A stretch of 64,000 nucleotides of DNA from Armatimonadota bacterium (GCA_026003195.1 BPGU01000001.1:791398-855397); one strand, 5' to 3'; shown: positions 16,456-27,554, numbered from the stretch's first letter. Program-made: numbers and translations. Notes: generated from the letters alone by a model not told the origin.

Positions 16456-17118
16456 GATGTTTCCTGCTCCTGCTCCAACCCCACCCCCTACGGCTACAAA
16501 GCGCAATGGGGCTACACCACGGATGTAGAAACAGGTATACTGTTACTGACACACCGTTACCTGGACCCCGCGGCGGGGAGGTTTCTGACGAGGGACCCGA
16601 TAGGGATTGAGGGAGGCGTGAACCTGTATGCGACTGTGGGGAATGGGGTGGTGGTGCTCAGCGATAGCAAGGGTATGCGTGGGGCGCCGAAAGCCCCGTG
16701 CCCCGGAAAGATGCCCCATATCAGCTGCAGTACCCTTGGAGGTGTGATAGGGCTACCTAAAAATGGCCCTGCTTATAGGTGTGCTCAAGAAGTTTGTCGT
16801 TGGTGGGCCAGGGAGTACCATGAGATCGGCGAGATAGCGAAGAAGCTGTGCGACACAGTGACAGATTGTGCTGAAACCAACAGGATACTTCCTCCAATAC
16901 CGCATGAGTCTCCCTGTTGGCGTGAAGGAGGCATCGAGAGGCCACACTGGTTGGACGACTGGATACCCAATCTTTGCTGTGCCGAATGCCAGAAGCGGGT
17001 CTGCTTTTGGTTTGAGGAACCAGCGGAGCAACTTCTTAACAGCGTCAGGGACTCCCGGCTTCGGCGATGTTGGCAGCAGTACCACGGGTGGTCAGATGAG
17101 CATAGCGCAGTACTTTAG
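16456..17118 (+). CDS. RHS core end with cysteine-rich C-terminal tip (candidate toxin), start missing
   Basis: After the HicA stop the frame is open and encodes the RHS core end (YGYKAQWGYTTDVETGILLLTHRYLDPAAGRFLTRDPIG, then GGVNLYATVGNG). A tip of about 150 residues follows that I do not recognise. It holds about a dozen Cys (CAQEVCRWW, CCAECQKRVC) and many Trp. In RHS systems this position carries the effector domain. No start codon lies before the core; GTG 16618 is possible for the tip alone, so it may be a silent orphan module. Confidence 0.55.
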   Translation, partial: DVSCSCSNPTPYGYKAQWGYTTDVETGILLLTHRYLDPAAGRFLTRDPIGIEGGVNLYATVGNGVVVLSDSKGMRGAPKAPCPGKMPHISCSTLGGVIGLPKNGPAYRCAQEVCRWWAREYHEIGEIAKKLCDTVTDCAETNRILPPIPHESPCWREGGIERPHWLDDWIPNLCCAECQKRVCFWFEEPAEQLLNSVRDSRLRRCWQQYHGWSDEHSAVL

Positions 17119-17647
17119 ACGGAGGTTCATATTCTGGGTCGTTGTGCTGGGGCTGATATCCCTAGCGTACTGGCTAGCCATTTATCTCACTCGTCCTATA
17201 GGGTATCGGAAGGGTACATTTCGTGAATACGAGACCAGCTCCGGGGTCTGTGTACAGATGCCGAACTTCAGCATTGTGTATGGACTGGATTGTTTCCGTA
17301 GCGCTTGGCCGAAGCATATTGCCTCTCCGGGGTGGGCAGCAGTGCAAGAGGTGTGGCTGCGAGATCAAGGTTGCACAGTGGTCGTCCGGTCTTTTACGTA
17401 TGAACGCGGTTCTGCTGAGCGGAAGATGAAGCGTTGGGTGTCGGATTTGACAGAGTATAGGGCGCTACTGCAGGAACGTGCAACGGTTTCCGGTCATCCT
17501 GCACTGAAGCTCTCGGCACCTGGTACGCTGTACCTGTTCGTCGTTTGGGATGACACCAAATTACTAGAACTGCAAGCGGACGGCTGCCAGGACGAGGAAC
17601 ACCAACGATGCTTGCGCAAACTCATCGGCTCGTTAGAGCTGCGATAG
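17096..17647 (+). CDS. Membrane-anchored protein, candidate immunity partner of the RHS tip
   Basis: The ATG at 17096 overlaps the end of the RHS tip gene by 23 bases. The 183-residue product has an N-terminal membrane helix (FIFWVVVLGLISLAYWLAIYL, about 11-31) and an extracytoplasmic domain of about 150 residues ending KLIGSLELR. The overlap and position fit an immunity protein; no known immunity family was recognised. Confidence 0.5.
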   Translation: MSIAQYFRRRFIFWVVVLGLISLAYWLAIYLTRPIGYRKGTFREYETSSGVCVQMPNFSIVYGLDCFRSAWPKHIASPGWAAVQEVWLRDQGCTVVVRSFTYERGSAERKMKRWVSDLTEYRALLQERATVSGHPALKLSAPGTLYLFVVWDDTKLLELQADGCQDEEHQRCLRKLIGSLELR

Positions 17648-17828
17648 GCACAGGCAGGGGAGGTGAAAGCATCCTGTTCAGCAGAATTGCCAAGATTTCG
17701 CCAATTGCCTTCTAAAGAAATGCGGTCTGCCCTACAGAAAGTATACGTTTCACGGAGGATGGGGCGATGATGGCTCCAATCAGTTCTGGATACGGGCGCG
17801 GTGAAAATGGTCCATCCTCCTGCCGAAG

Positions 17829-18251
17829 GTGTTAGTGGCAGCAGGGAGTACAGCGTTTGTCACAGGTCTGATTCGTTTGGTGCAGCTGGCATTCTCCAAC
17901 GAAGAGGTATCCGTCTATCTGTGGGCGGATCCGAGGCACCCATTGCAGTGGTGGATTTGGTATATCGCGCTGAGCATGAGCGCGATCGTGTGGTCTCCAT
18001 ATGGTTTGGTAGTAGGTTTAGCCGACCTACTTGTTTGGGCGCGCATCACAGGAGGCTGGAGGTTGTGGTTCGCTGAGGCTCTGGTCTGCATCTTTGGTAG
18101 TGCATTGTTCGGTTTCAACTGGTGGAGTTGGATGCGGGAGGGCGAAGGCTTAACCTTCGTTTGGCAGCGCGTTCCGGCGTTGCTGATTGGGGCAGCGGCG
18201 GGTGTCATTGGTCGGCAGGTGTTTGTGCAAAGGCGTTTGAGCAAGACATGA
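17829..18251 (+). CDS. Small integral membrane protein, unknown
   Basis: The 140-residue protein (GTG start) has about four membrane segments, e.g. HPLQWWIWYIALSMSAIVW, WFAEALVCIFGSALFGFNWW and VPALLIGAAAGVIG. It follows the putative RHS tip/immunity pair and may belong to that orphan cassette. No function could be assigned. Confidence 0.45.
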   Translation: MLVAAGSTAFVTGLIRLVQLAFSNEEVSVYLWADPRHPLQWWIWYIALSMSAIVWSPYGLVVGLADLLVWARITGGWRLWFAEALVCIFGSALFGFNWWSWMREGEGLTFVWQRVPALLIGAAAGVIGRQVFVQRRLSKT

Positions 18252-18323
18252 AGTGTGTGTGGCGGATATCTTGCATGGCGAGCGGGTATAATAAAACAAA
18301 ACGTTCAAAGAAGGATCTGCTGG

Positions 18324-19487
18324 ATGATAGCGGAACGCATTCTCGGCAACGAGTTGATGCCGATATACGAAAAAGTGATAGAGGGCGTTCGTCTGGATGA
18401 GGCGGATGGACGCCTGCTCTACAAAACCCCTAACCTCACAGGCGTAGGTTACCTGGCAAACCTCGTACGCGAGCGGATGCACGGCGACAAAGCCTATTAC
18501 GTGCGCAATCAGCACATTAACTACACCAACCTCTGTAACAAGCTGTGCAAGTTCTGCTCGTTCTATGCGAAAAAGGGTGGTCCCGCGCCCTACACGCTGA
18601 CCCCGGAGCAGGTGAAGCAACGACTGCGTCAGTACCTGCACGTGCCTATTACCGAAGTGCATATCGTCGGGGGAATTCATCCGAAACTGCCTTTCCAGTA
18701 TTACCTGGACCTGCTACATGCAGTGAAGGAAGTGCGCCCCGATGTGCATATCAAGGCGTTTACCGCGGTGGAGATTGTGCAGATTGCAGAAGTGGCGGGG
18801 ATGGACTATGAAGATACCCTGCGCGCCCTGAAGGCAGCGGGGCTGGACAGCCTGCCGGGGGGAGGTCTAGAGATTTACTCGGAGCGGATTCATCAAGAGT
18901 TGTTCCCGCGCAAGATAGGTGGGGATGAGTGGAGCGAGGTTGCCCGCGCCGCAGCGCGTGTGGGACTGAATCAGTACGCCACCATGCTTTATGGGCACAT
19001 TGAAACCGTTGAAGAGCGCGTAGAACACCTGATTCGCCTGCGTGAGTTGCAGGACGAAACGGGGCATTTTCTCGCGCTCACGCCGCTCAGCTTCCATCCA
19101 GAGGGCACGGAGCTGGAGCACCTGCCGCATCCATCGGGCTACGATGACCTGCGCAATATCGCCGTCTCGCGTCTGATGCTGGATAACTTCCCGCACATCA
19201 AGTCCTTCTGGGTGATGAATACGCCTGCGGTCACGCAGGTAGCACTCTGGTACGGGGCAGACGATGTAGACGGCACGGTACACGAATATGAAATCGTGTA
19301 TCAGGACGAATCGCCCGGCGAACGCCAGCAAGTGCTCACCCGCCACCAGCTAATAGATCTGATTCTGGAGGCAGGACGCATCCCTGTGGAGCGGGACAGC
19401 CACTACAATGAAGTTGCGCCGCCTCCTGGCGAGGAGAACCTGCCTGTCTCTGTACTTACTCGCGCTTCCGCGAGTGCTTTGCAATAA
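18324..19487 (+). CDS. mqnE: Aminodeoxyfutalosine synthase (radical SAM), menaquinone pathway
   Basis: The 387-residue protein has the radical SAM cluster C-x3-C-x2-C in TNLCNKLCKFCSFY (about 70) plus the MqnE/MqnC-family motifs VHIVGGIHPKLPFQYY, SLPGGGLEIYS and LTPLSFHPEGTEL. MqnE joins 3-enolpyruvoyloxybenzoate and SAM-derived adenosyl to make aminodeoxyfutalosine, early in futalosine-type menaquinone synthesis. Start 18324 has AAGGA before it, and a TATAAT box lies at 18287. It converges on the VKOR gene with a 32-base overlap. Confidence 0.9.
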   Translation: MIAERILGNELMPIYEKVIEGVRLDEADGRLLYKTPNLTGVGYLANLVRERMHGDKAYYVRNQHINYTNLCNKLCKFCSFYAKKGGPAPYTLTPEQVKQRLRQYLHVPITEVHIVGGIHPKLPFQYYLDLLHAVKEVRPDVHIKAFTAVEIVQIAEVAGMDYEDTLRALKAAGLDSLPGGGLEIYSERIHQELFPRKIGGDEWSEVARAAARVGLNQYATMLYGHIETVEERVEHLIRLRELQDETGHFLALTPLSFHPEGTELEHLPHPSGYDDLRNIAVSRLMLDNFPHIKSFWVMNTPAVTQVALWYGADDVDGTVHEYEIVYQDESPGERQQVLTRHQLIDLILEAGRIPVERDSHYNEVAPPPGEENLPVSVLTRASASALQ

Positions 19488-20589
19488 CCTCCTCTTTCAG
19501 CAGGCTGGTTGCCATGCCGCCGAAGGCTCTGTCTACCTTGCCGTCGGGGTAGCGCACGAACCACGTGGGGGTGAAAGTGACCTCCAGCGTTCGGGCGTCG
19601 GCGACATCTTTCTGGATACGCTCTATGTAAGGTTTTTGCAGTTGCTTGTTCTCCAGAATCTTCTGGGCTTTCTGTGCGTCCAGACCGATAGAGCGTATCA
19701 CCCGAAGCATTCCCTCGCGATGGGGGTTGCCTTCTCGCAGGTAGGTCTTGATGAAATCCCAGAATTTACCCTGTGATCCTGCCCATTCCGCCAGTAGAGC
19801 AGCCTCCAGCGAGGCAGTATTGTTTGTCTGGGGTATGAAGTGGCGATAGACTAGCCTGACCCGGCGCCGATGCCGTCTCTCTACATCCTCGATGACCTGT
19901 TGCATGGAGGCACGGCGGCAGACAGGGCACTGCAGGTCGGAGAACACCACCAGCAACACGGGCGCATCTGCGTCTCCCAGAGTGTGGCTTTGTTCGCGTT
20001 CAAGCACCGCGCCGGGTGGCAGGTGGTACTCTCTGGCGCGGGTCATTTCTTCCGCCCGGCGTATCAGGATAGCGCCATACACCCCCCCTGCCAGTAGAGC
20101 CACCGTCAGAGGGAGGGCAAACGCCCAGCCAGGCAAGCGTTTGGTCGGCTGTTCGCACCCCTCCAGTGCCACGGTTTGCACGACGAGTGCAAGCAACATC
20201 AGCACACCACTGGCGGTACACCAGGTGCATACCGCGCTCAAACCTATCCATGCGTAGGAGAGCAAGCCCGCGCTGATGAGCGTTCCTGCTGCGAGCACCA
20301 GCCACATCCAGACGCCTATCCTCTGCGTCTGCGGGAGCCCACGCCGCTCTCGTACCAGCGCTGCGAGAGCAATCATCAGATAGGCTCCCAACCCGAAAAA
20401 AGCGATGGGGATACCCACTATTTTGCTGACAGGGGATTCCGCAACGATGTCGCAACCGCTCAGTGCTTCACTTCCCACGCCACAAGGTAGTTTCGCTCCG
20501 GCGATATGCGCCAGACCGAGGACCAGTGCGACAAATGCTCCTGCGCAAGCAAGCAAAAAGACCAAACGGTTCGCTGTCTGGGTGCTCAT
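19456..20589 (-). CDS. VKOR-DsbA fusion, disulfide bond formation
   Basis: The 377-residue protein joins a vitamin K epoxide reductase domain (about 1-165; loop Cys in LPCGVGSEALSGCDI and catalytic VCTWC) to a DsbA/DsbG-like thioredoxin domain (about 195-370; active site DLQCPVCRRAS and cis-Pro loop TFTPTWFV). It should oxidise extracytoplasmic thiols and pass electrons to quinone, which fits the menaquinone gene next to it. The ATG 20589 was chosen because it begins the first VKOR helix. Confidence 0.88.
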   Translation of the reverse strand: MSTQTANRLVFLLACAGAFVALVLGLAHIAGAKLPCGVGSEALSGCDIVAESPVSKIVGIPIAFFGLGAYLMIALAALVRERRGLPQTQRIGVWMWLVLAAGTLISAGLLSYAWIGLSAVCTWCTASGVLMLLALVVQTVALEGCEQPTKRLPGWAFALPLTVALLAGGVYGAILIRRAEEMTRAREYHLPPGAVLEREQSHTLGDADAPVLLVVFSDLQCPVCRRASMQQVIEDVERRHRRRVRLVYRHFIPQTNNTASLEAALLAEWAGSQGKFWDFIKTYLREGNPHREGMLRVIRSIGLDAQKAQKILENKQLQKPYIERIQKDVADARTLEVTFTPTWFVRYPDGKVDRAFGGMATSLLKEEVIAKHSRKRE

Positions 20590-20766
20590 TTTGCCCTCCG
20601 ATTGCCAGCAGCGCGACTGCACAAGGTTTGCACTGTATATCAGCCCCATTCTGCTTGACAGCCCATTCGTCCTGCTGTGCCTCCGGGCGACACGATTCAC
20701 CGGTCAGAGAGGAACCACTGCTGTGGGGATTTTCAGAAAAAATATCCGGCGCCCTCGTGAAAATGC

Positions 20767-20795
20767 TTGACAGTACCGCTTGCGGAGTGTATACT
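20767..20795 (+). promoter_or_regulatory. Promoter of the first CHRD protein
   Basis: TTGACA (20767-20772) and TATACT (20790-20795), spacing 17, stand 75 bases before the ATG at 20871, which follows GGAGGAAGGG. Otherwise the 20590-20870 gap shows no gene. Confidence 0.75.
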
Positions 20796-20870
20796 GAAAA
20801 TAAGGTGGGAGCACAGCTCGCACCAGCATGGTTGTTCAACCCATCCATGATGATGAAAGGAGGAAGGGAT

Positions 20871-21392
20871 ATGCATCGAATCGCCATCCGATTGGGGCTG
20901 TTGGCTGTGTTGCTCGCAGCAATAGCCTCGCCATCCAGCGCCACAGTCTGGGTGTTGACGGCGAACCTCACTGGCAGCCAGGTGGTTCCGCCGACCAGCT
21001 CCACAGCGTATGGACAAGCCATCATGAGCTATGATGACGTGTCGAAGCTGTTTAACCTGGCAGTATACGAGGTGGGGCTCACCCAGAGTGAGATTCTCTC
21101 TGCGAAGATTTATGTGGGTGCGCCGGGCACGAACGGTCCCGCCATTTATGACCTGGACGGCGGTGCTTCATGGTCTGGAAGCGGCATTGCCTACACACGT
21201 TTCGTGGTAGGTGCGCTGCTACCCGTAGCAAACGAAGCGGACCTCCTGGCGGGTAATACCTATATCCAGATCACCACCCCGGGCGGAGTGAAGGACATCC
21301 GAGGTCAACTCATCCCCGTGCCCGAGCCTATGACGCTGGTCGGCTTGTCCACAGGTTTGGGACTGCTTTTGCTGCGACGAAGAAAAGCGTAG
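20871..21392 (+). CDS. CHRD-domain PEP-CTERM protein 1
   Basis: The 173-residue protein has a signal peptide (MHRIAIRLGLLAVLLAAIASPSSA), a CHRD domain (TANLTGSQVVPPTSSTAYGQ ... AKIYVGAPGTNGPAIYDL ... IRGQLIPV) and a PEP-CTERM tag (PVPEPMTLVGL, hydrophobic stretch, RRRKA). CHRD domains occur in chordin and in bacterial surface proteins; their role is unclear. A close relative follows directly. The CHRD His of AxxHxH-type relatives is replaced by AKIYVG here. Confidence 0.85.
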   Translation: MHRIAIRLGLLAVLLAAIASPSSATVWVLTANLTGSQVVPPTSSTAYGQAIMSYDDVSKLFNLAVYEVGLTQSEILSAKIYVGAPGTNGPAIYDLDGGASWSGSGIAYTRFVVGALLPVANEADLLAGNTYIQITTPGGVKDIRGQLIPVPEPMTLVGLSTGLGLLLLRRRKA

Positions 21393-21403
21393 GTACACAG
21401 AAG

Positions 21404-21440
21404 AGAATAGCCTGGGCATTTGCTCAGGCTATTCTGTTTC
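21404..21440 (+). terminator. Terminator after CHRD protein 1
   Basis: AGAATAGCCTG (21404-21414) pairs perfectly with CAGGCTATTCT (21425-21435), followed by GTTTC. Confidence 0.65.
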
Positions 21441-21515
21441 GGTGCGAGCAGACAGTAGAATGAAGCGAAACGGAGGACAAGGCGCAAACCAGTCGATGAA
21501 AGGAGGGACAGCTTT

Positions 21516-22049
21516 TTGAAAGCACTGAAGTGGCAATGGGCTTTGCTGGTAGCGCTGTTCGTAGCGGTAGCGCTGCCCTCTCAGGCGGGATTGTGGTACC
21601 TGCAGGCGACCTTGACGGGCTCGCAAGAGGTGCCACCGGTTTCGACGAGCGCCAGTGGGGTGCTTTTTGGCAGCTATGATGATGTTGCCAAGACGATCAA
21701 CCTGGCGATAACGGTGAGCGGCATCTCGCAAGGCGACCTCACCGCCTCGCACATTCACCGTGCTCCGGTGGGCGTCAACGGGCCTGCCATCTTCGGCATC
21801 GGTGATGGCAGCAGCTATGCCGTGTTGGGAAGCCAGCTCATCAAAGTGATTGCTGGTGCGCCGTTCCCGGCAGCCGAAGAGGTGAACCTGCTCAGCGGCA
21901 ACACGTACATCAACATCCACACGACCGCTTACCCGGGCGGTGAGATTCGGGGACAGATTACCGCTTTGCCGGTGGTGCCGGAGCCTGCGACGATGGCTGG
22001 GTTGGGCATTGGCGTAGGACTGCTGGTGCTGCGAAGGCGAAGGAAGTAA
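21516..22049 (+). CDS. CHRD-domain PEP-CTERM protein 2
   Basis: The 177-residue protein starts at TTG after AAAGGAGGG. It has a signal peptide (about 1-24), a full CHRD domain (LQATLTGSQEVPPVSTSASG ... LTASHIHRAPVGVNGPAIF ... YPGGEIRGQI) and a PEP-CTERM end (VVPEPATMAGL ... RRRRK). It differs from protein 1 in keeping the His-containing ASHIHRAP motif. The pair probably arose by duplication; each has its own terminator. Confidence 0.85.
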   Translation: MKALKWQWALLVALFVAVALPSQAGLWYLQATLTGSQEVPPVSTSASGVLFGSYDDVAKTINLAITVSGISQGDLTASHIHRAPVGVNGPAIFGIGDGSSYAVLGSQLIKVIAGAPFPAAEEVNLLSGNTYINIHTTAYPGGEIRGQITALPVVPEPATMAGLGIGVGLLVLRRRRK

Positions 22050-22068
22050 CCGTTTTTTCGGGCAACAG

Positions 22069-22100
22069 GTGGGCTGAGGTTCGCCTCAGCCCACTTTTTT
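22069..22100 (+). terminator. Terminator after CHRD protein 2
   Basis: GTGGGCTGAGG and CCTCAGCCCAC form a perfect 11-bp stem with a TTCG loop, followed by six T. Confidence 0.95.
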
Positions 22101-22122
22101 ATGGTTTTCCCCGCTGGACCGC

Positions 22123-22152
22123 TTGACAAAAGTATCTGATAAAGATTATCAT
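22123..22152 (+). promoter_or_regulatory. katG promoter with overlapping PerR/Fur-type operator
   Basis: TTGACA (22123-22128) is followed 17 bases later by TTATCA. The sequence TGATAAAGATTATCA (22137-22151) is a 7-1-7 inverted repeat with one mismatch, the architecture of PerR/Fur boxes (consensus-like TGATAAT-n-ATTATCA). It covers the spacer and -10, so binding would repress. Confidence 0.7.
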
Positions 22153-22160
22153 TACTATAA

Positions 22161-24389
<2,229 letters not shown>

Positions 24390-24406
24390 CAGACACTCCC
24401 AGAGGG

Positions 24407-24449
24407 CGGGGTCACGGTAGAGAATAGCCTCTTATCGTGACCCCGTTTT
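24407..24449 (+). terminator. Terminator after katG
   Basis: CGGGGTCACG (24407-24416) pairs with CGTGACCCCG (24436-24445) and is followed by TTTT. It may also serve the converging UroD-like gene. Confidence 0.75.
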
Positions 24450-24455
24450 GCGATT

Positions 24456-25517
24456 TCAACACTTGCACTCGACGAAAGCCTGCACCTTCTGCTTGATGGT
24501 CTGTTCGCATCCCTCCACGCTGAGCACATCACATTCACTACCCAGAATGAAGGGGTGTCCAGCCTGACGCATCTTTTCCAGCAGCTCGCAGGCAAGCTGC
24601 TCTACCTGCTCGCGTGTGACCAGCTCATCGGAGTAGAACCGCTTGGAGGGCAGGTTGCCGTACAGTACGACATGCTTGGGAACCAGCCGTGCATCTTCCC
24701 ACAGCACCCGCGAGCTGCCCAGGCTGAGAATGACCGGCTCGAGGGAGGCATACTGTTGCACCATTTCATCGGTCAGCTCGCCACAGCAGTGGAAGATAAG
24801 GTCTACCCCGCGCTCGTCCAGAAACGCCCGGATACGTCGGAGATAGCGCATGACCATTCGTTCGAAGATATCCGAGCCTTGCTCCATCTGCTTGGGAGAG
24901 ATGTACACCTTATTCGCTGCGGGTTCGGCGATAAAGATGGCACGCGCTCCTGCCTCGATCTGCGCCTCCATCGAACGCAGAATGACCATGGTGGACAGGT
25001 CAAGGGTTAGCTCCACCGTCCGCACCTCCGGCTCTTCCTCTGCGGTGATACCCATCCCCGCCAAATAGATAGGTGCAATGGGGTCGGCGATGAGCTTGGT
25101 CATCAGAGAGAACGGTCCGATGGTCATGCCTATTGGTAGCAAGTCGGTGTGCTGGGCGATGTACGCTACCGACCCCGCCTGTGCCTGTATCCGCACATGG
25201 AGCGGCACCTCGTGTAGCTTGCGACGCACCGTCTCCACCATTTCGGGTGAAGGAGGCTCCGAGAAGTGGTAAGTGGGTATTTGCTGGGCAGGTATGTCCA
25301 GCAGCTCCAGCAAGGCGGTCTTCTCAATCATCAGGTCCATGTGGGGAACTGCCAGAGGCGTGCGGTAGCGGCGTGTTGCCTCTTCCACCACCTGCCCCAG
25401 CCGATATCCGTCTACCAGAATACCGGGCACATCTTCTTTTTCGTGTAGCACGAGGTCGGTACCGATGGGCATGCGCAGCCCACTTTGTGCCAGTTCCAGG
25501 TAAAATCTTCTCTCCAT
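24456..25517 (-). CDS. Uroporphyrinogen decarboxylase-like (URO-D superfamily) protein
   Basis: The 353-residue protein has the URO-D/MtaA TIM-barrel layout: an N-terminal DLVLHEKED, TIGPFSLMTKLIADP, EAGARAIFIAEPAANKVYISPKQ, DLIFHCCGELTDEM and a C-terminal GSECDVL. The last Cys/His-type motifs (HCCG, GSECD) suit a zinc methyltransferase of the MtaA/CmuA kind more than HemE. Substrate cannot be told from the sequence. It is monocistronic and ends with CKC. Confidence 0.75.
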   Translation of the reverse strand: MERRFYLELAQSGLRMPIGTDLVLHEKEDVPGILVDGYRLGQVVEEATRRYRTPLAVPHMDLMIEKTALLELLDIPAQQIPTYHFSEPPSPEMVETVRRKLHEVPLHVRIQAQAGSVAYIAQHTDLLPIGMTIGPFSLMTKLIADPIAPIYLAGMGITAEEEPEVRTVELTLDLSTMVILRSMEAQIEAGARAIFIAEPAANKVYISPKQMEQGSDIFERMVMRYLRRIRAFLDERGVDLIFHCCGELTDEMVQQYASLEPVILSLGSSRVLWEDARLVPKHVVLYGNLPSKRFYSDELVTREQVEQLACELLEKMRQAGHPFILGSECDVLSVEGCEQTIKQKVQAFVECKC

Positions 25518-25572
25518 TGTCTGCTCCTACTCGTCTTGAATTGGAAAATACCAGATATAGACCGATCTGCCT

Positions 25573-26364
25573 CTACGCCAGCGGAACACCTGCCTCACGC
25601 ATCCTCTGGTAGAGCAGCTCCTTCAAGCGAAGTTCGCGCACCTCACGCTCGTGTGCAGGTGCTTCGCCGGTCAACCGTAGGGTGACGGAAGCGGCGTCAA
25701 ACGCGCTCACCCCGACCACCGGGTTCTCGACGCTTACCTCTCCCGCCGCGTCCTGCAGGATTTTCACTGCCGTCTGTACGTCTGCGCCGGACGAGACCCT
25801 CACCTCCACGCTAAGACGCACCCCTCCCTTGCGCGAGTGGTTGATGACCAGGTTCACATCACCATTAGCGATGACCACCATGCGTCCCTGCTCATCACGC
25901 AGGTGGGTGGTACGCATTCCCACTTCCTCCACCACGCCCGTAATGGCGCCGATGGTAACCACTTCCCCCACGGCGAACTGGTTCTCCGCGAGCAGGAAAA
26001 ATCCTGAAATCATATCGCGCACCAGTCGCTGGGCACCGAAACCGATGGCTAACCCTGCCACTCCAGCCGTAGCCAGCAGGGGGGTGATGTCCATTCCGAT
26101 GGCTCGCAATGCCATCAGTATAGCGACAATCAGCACCGTGTACTCCACGATGCTGCGCACCAGATTGCCCAGCGTGCGAATACGTGGTTTTTGCGTGGAG
26201 ATGCGTTCCACGCTTTCCAGGCGGTTCACCAGCGCACGTCCTACACGGGCAATCAACCATCGCACGAACAGATACAACAGGATAATCTTCAGGAGCTGTG
26301 CTCCCGCATCGATGCTATGTTGCAAGCGCTCTTCCAGACGAAAGGTCTCCCACCATCTATGCAT
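25573..26364 (-). CDS. mscS: Small-conductance mechanosensitive channel (MscS family)
   Basis: The 263-residue membrane protein has three membrane segments (about 25-45, 72-90, 97-120). The pore-lining helix region reads ATAGVAGLAIGFGAQRLVRDMISGFFLLAENQFAVGEVV, followed by the beta-domain (ITGVVEEVGMRTTHLRDEQGRMVVIANGDV). It releases solutes on hypo-osmotic shock. It stands alone. Confidence 0.93.
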   Translation of the reverse strand: MHRWWETFRLEERLQHSIDAGAQLLKIILLYLFVRWLIARVGRALVNRLESVERISTQKPRIRTLGNLVRSIVEYTVLIVAILMALRAIGMDITPLLATAGVAGLAIGFGAQRLVRDMISGFFLLAENQFAVGEVVTIGAITGVVEEVGMRTTHLRDEQGRMVVIANGDVNLVINHSRKGGVRLSVEVRVSSGADVQTAVKILQDAAGEVSVENPVVGVSAFDAASVTLRLTGEAPAHEREVRELRLKELLYQRMREAGVPLA

Positions 26365-26510
26365 GTGACCACCCCTTACTCATAGGATACCATCCGAAGG
26401 GGACCTGCGCAAGGTCTGCCGTTGGGGCAAGGGAGGGGCATCGGCTGAGGCGAAAACGGAAACGGTAAAGGTACAATAATCATTGAAACTGGTGAACAGG
26501 TTGGGTAATC

Positions 26511-27182
26511 ATGGAGGCTTTAGACGCACTGCGACGCGCGTTGTTCTCGCGAGAGGTGAGCGAAGAGGTTTTGCGAGGTCTGCTAACCCGATCTCGCGTT
26601 GTGCACGCAACCCGTGGGGAGGTGCTGTTCCTGCGCGGGGAACCCTGTCACGGATTGTACATCGTGCTAGAAGGCGCGGTGCGCGTGTACAACAGCAGTT
26701 CCAACGGGCGAGAACAGGTGATAGGGGTGGAACGTTCGGGATCTGTGATTGGTGAACTGCCTCTTTTCGATGGTGGAAACCAGCCCTATTCGGCAGAAGC
26801 CATGTCACCCAGTCGCCTGCTGTTTATCCCCCGCGACCACTTTTTGAGCGTGATACACGCACATCCCGAGATGATGCAAGCTGCTCTGCGCGCGCTCGCG
26901 ATTCGAGTACGCCGGTTACTACACTTGGTGGAGGAACTTTCTCTGCATGAGGTGCCCGAGCGCGTTGCGCGCTACCTGCTCTCGCAGGCGAAAGAAAGAG
27001 GCGCGTGTTTCACCCTCGACTATACCCACGCCGAACTAGCTGCGCAGCTGGGTACCGTTCGTGAGGTGGTCACGCGCACTCTGAACCGCTTTCGTAAAGC
27101 AGGCTGGATTGCTGTGCAAAACGGACAAATTACCGTGATAGACTCCGAAGCACTGCAGGCGTTAGCCAGTAGTGGGGACTAA
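26511..27182 (+). CDS. Crp/Fnr-family transcription regulator
   Basis: The 223-residue protein has a cyclic-nucleotide-type sensor domain (about 15-125; [37 protein letters not shown]) and a winged HTH (about 150-215). The recognition helix [13 protein letters not shown] keeps Arg184, Glu185 and Arg189, the CRP spacing that reads GTGA. No N-terminal Cys cluster for an Fe-S sensor is present. GTGA-N6-TCAC sites lie before both neighbouring ferredoxin genes. It converges on the first ferredoxin with a four-base overlap. Confidence 0.9.
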   Translation: MEALDALRRALFSREVSEEVLRGLLTRSRVVHATRGEVLFLRGEPCHGLYIVLEGAVRVYNSSSNGREQVIGVERSGSVIGELPLFDGGNQPYSAEAMSPSRLLFIPRDHFLSVIHAHPEMMQAALRALAIRVRRLLHLVEELSLHEVPERVARYLLSQAKERGACFTLDYTHAELAAQLGTVREVVTRTLNRFRKAGWIAVQNGQITVIDSEALQALASSGD

Positions 27183-27457
27183 CCGCCTACCTGCCCACTC
27201 GTGAATGCCTCGCGGTTGATACGGATGAAGTGCTGCCACTGGCTGGGCACGTCTGTCTCCGCAAAGATCGCACTGACAGGGCACTCCGGCTCGCACAGAC
27301 CGCAGTCGATGCACTCGTCCGGGTTGATAAACAGCATGTCGTAGCTGGTGCCGTCGCTATCGGTGAAAACGCCCTCTTTGATGCAATCTACGGGGCAAAC
27401 CGCTACGCACGCCTTGTCTTTCACACCAATACAGGGTTCGGCAATCACGTATGCCAT
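27179..27457 (-). CDS. Ferredoxin, 7Fe/8Fe type, copy 1
   Basis: The 92-residue protein carries two cluster motifs: [18 protein letters not shown] and [17 protein letters not shown]. The first is Cys-poor in its opening (C-x7-C-x3-C) while the second is a regular C-x2-C-x2-C-x3-CP, as in Thermus-type seven-iron ferredoxins. It carries electrons in the cytoplasm. A CRP-like palindrome lies 84 bases upstream. Copy 2 is about 75% identical. Confidence 0.92.
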   Translation of the reverse strand: MAYVIAEPCIGVKDKACVAVCPVDCIKEGVFTDSDGTSYDMLFINPDECIDCGLCEPECPVSAIFAETDVPSQWQHFIRINREAFTSGQVGG

Positions 27458-27540
27458 CTCGATTCGTGACCTCCTTTGGGAAGTGAGTAAGGTGCTTCAG
27501 ACACCGTATAGATTCTCTCCCGATCTGGGCAGAAGATGCC

Positions 27541-27554
27541 GTGATTTAAATCAC
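27541..27554. promoter_or_regulatory. CRP-like site upstream of ferredoxin 1
   Basis: GTGATTTAAATCAC is a perfect 14-bp palindrome, matching TGTGA-N6-TCACA at all but one outer base. It lies 84 bases before the ferredoxin start; a matching site stands 85 bases before ferredoxin 2. Confidence 0.7.

Noticed and set aside
20463-20870. Upstream in-frame extension of CHRD protein 1
   Set aside because: It crosses the promoter and lacks a signal peptide at its start; the ATG at 20871 has both ribosome binding site and signal peptide.
26511-27182. FNR-type oxygen sensor
   Set aside because: No N-terminal Cys cluster is present, and the recognition helix and sites fit the CRP GTGA pattern better than FNR TTGAT.
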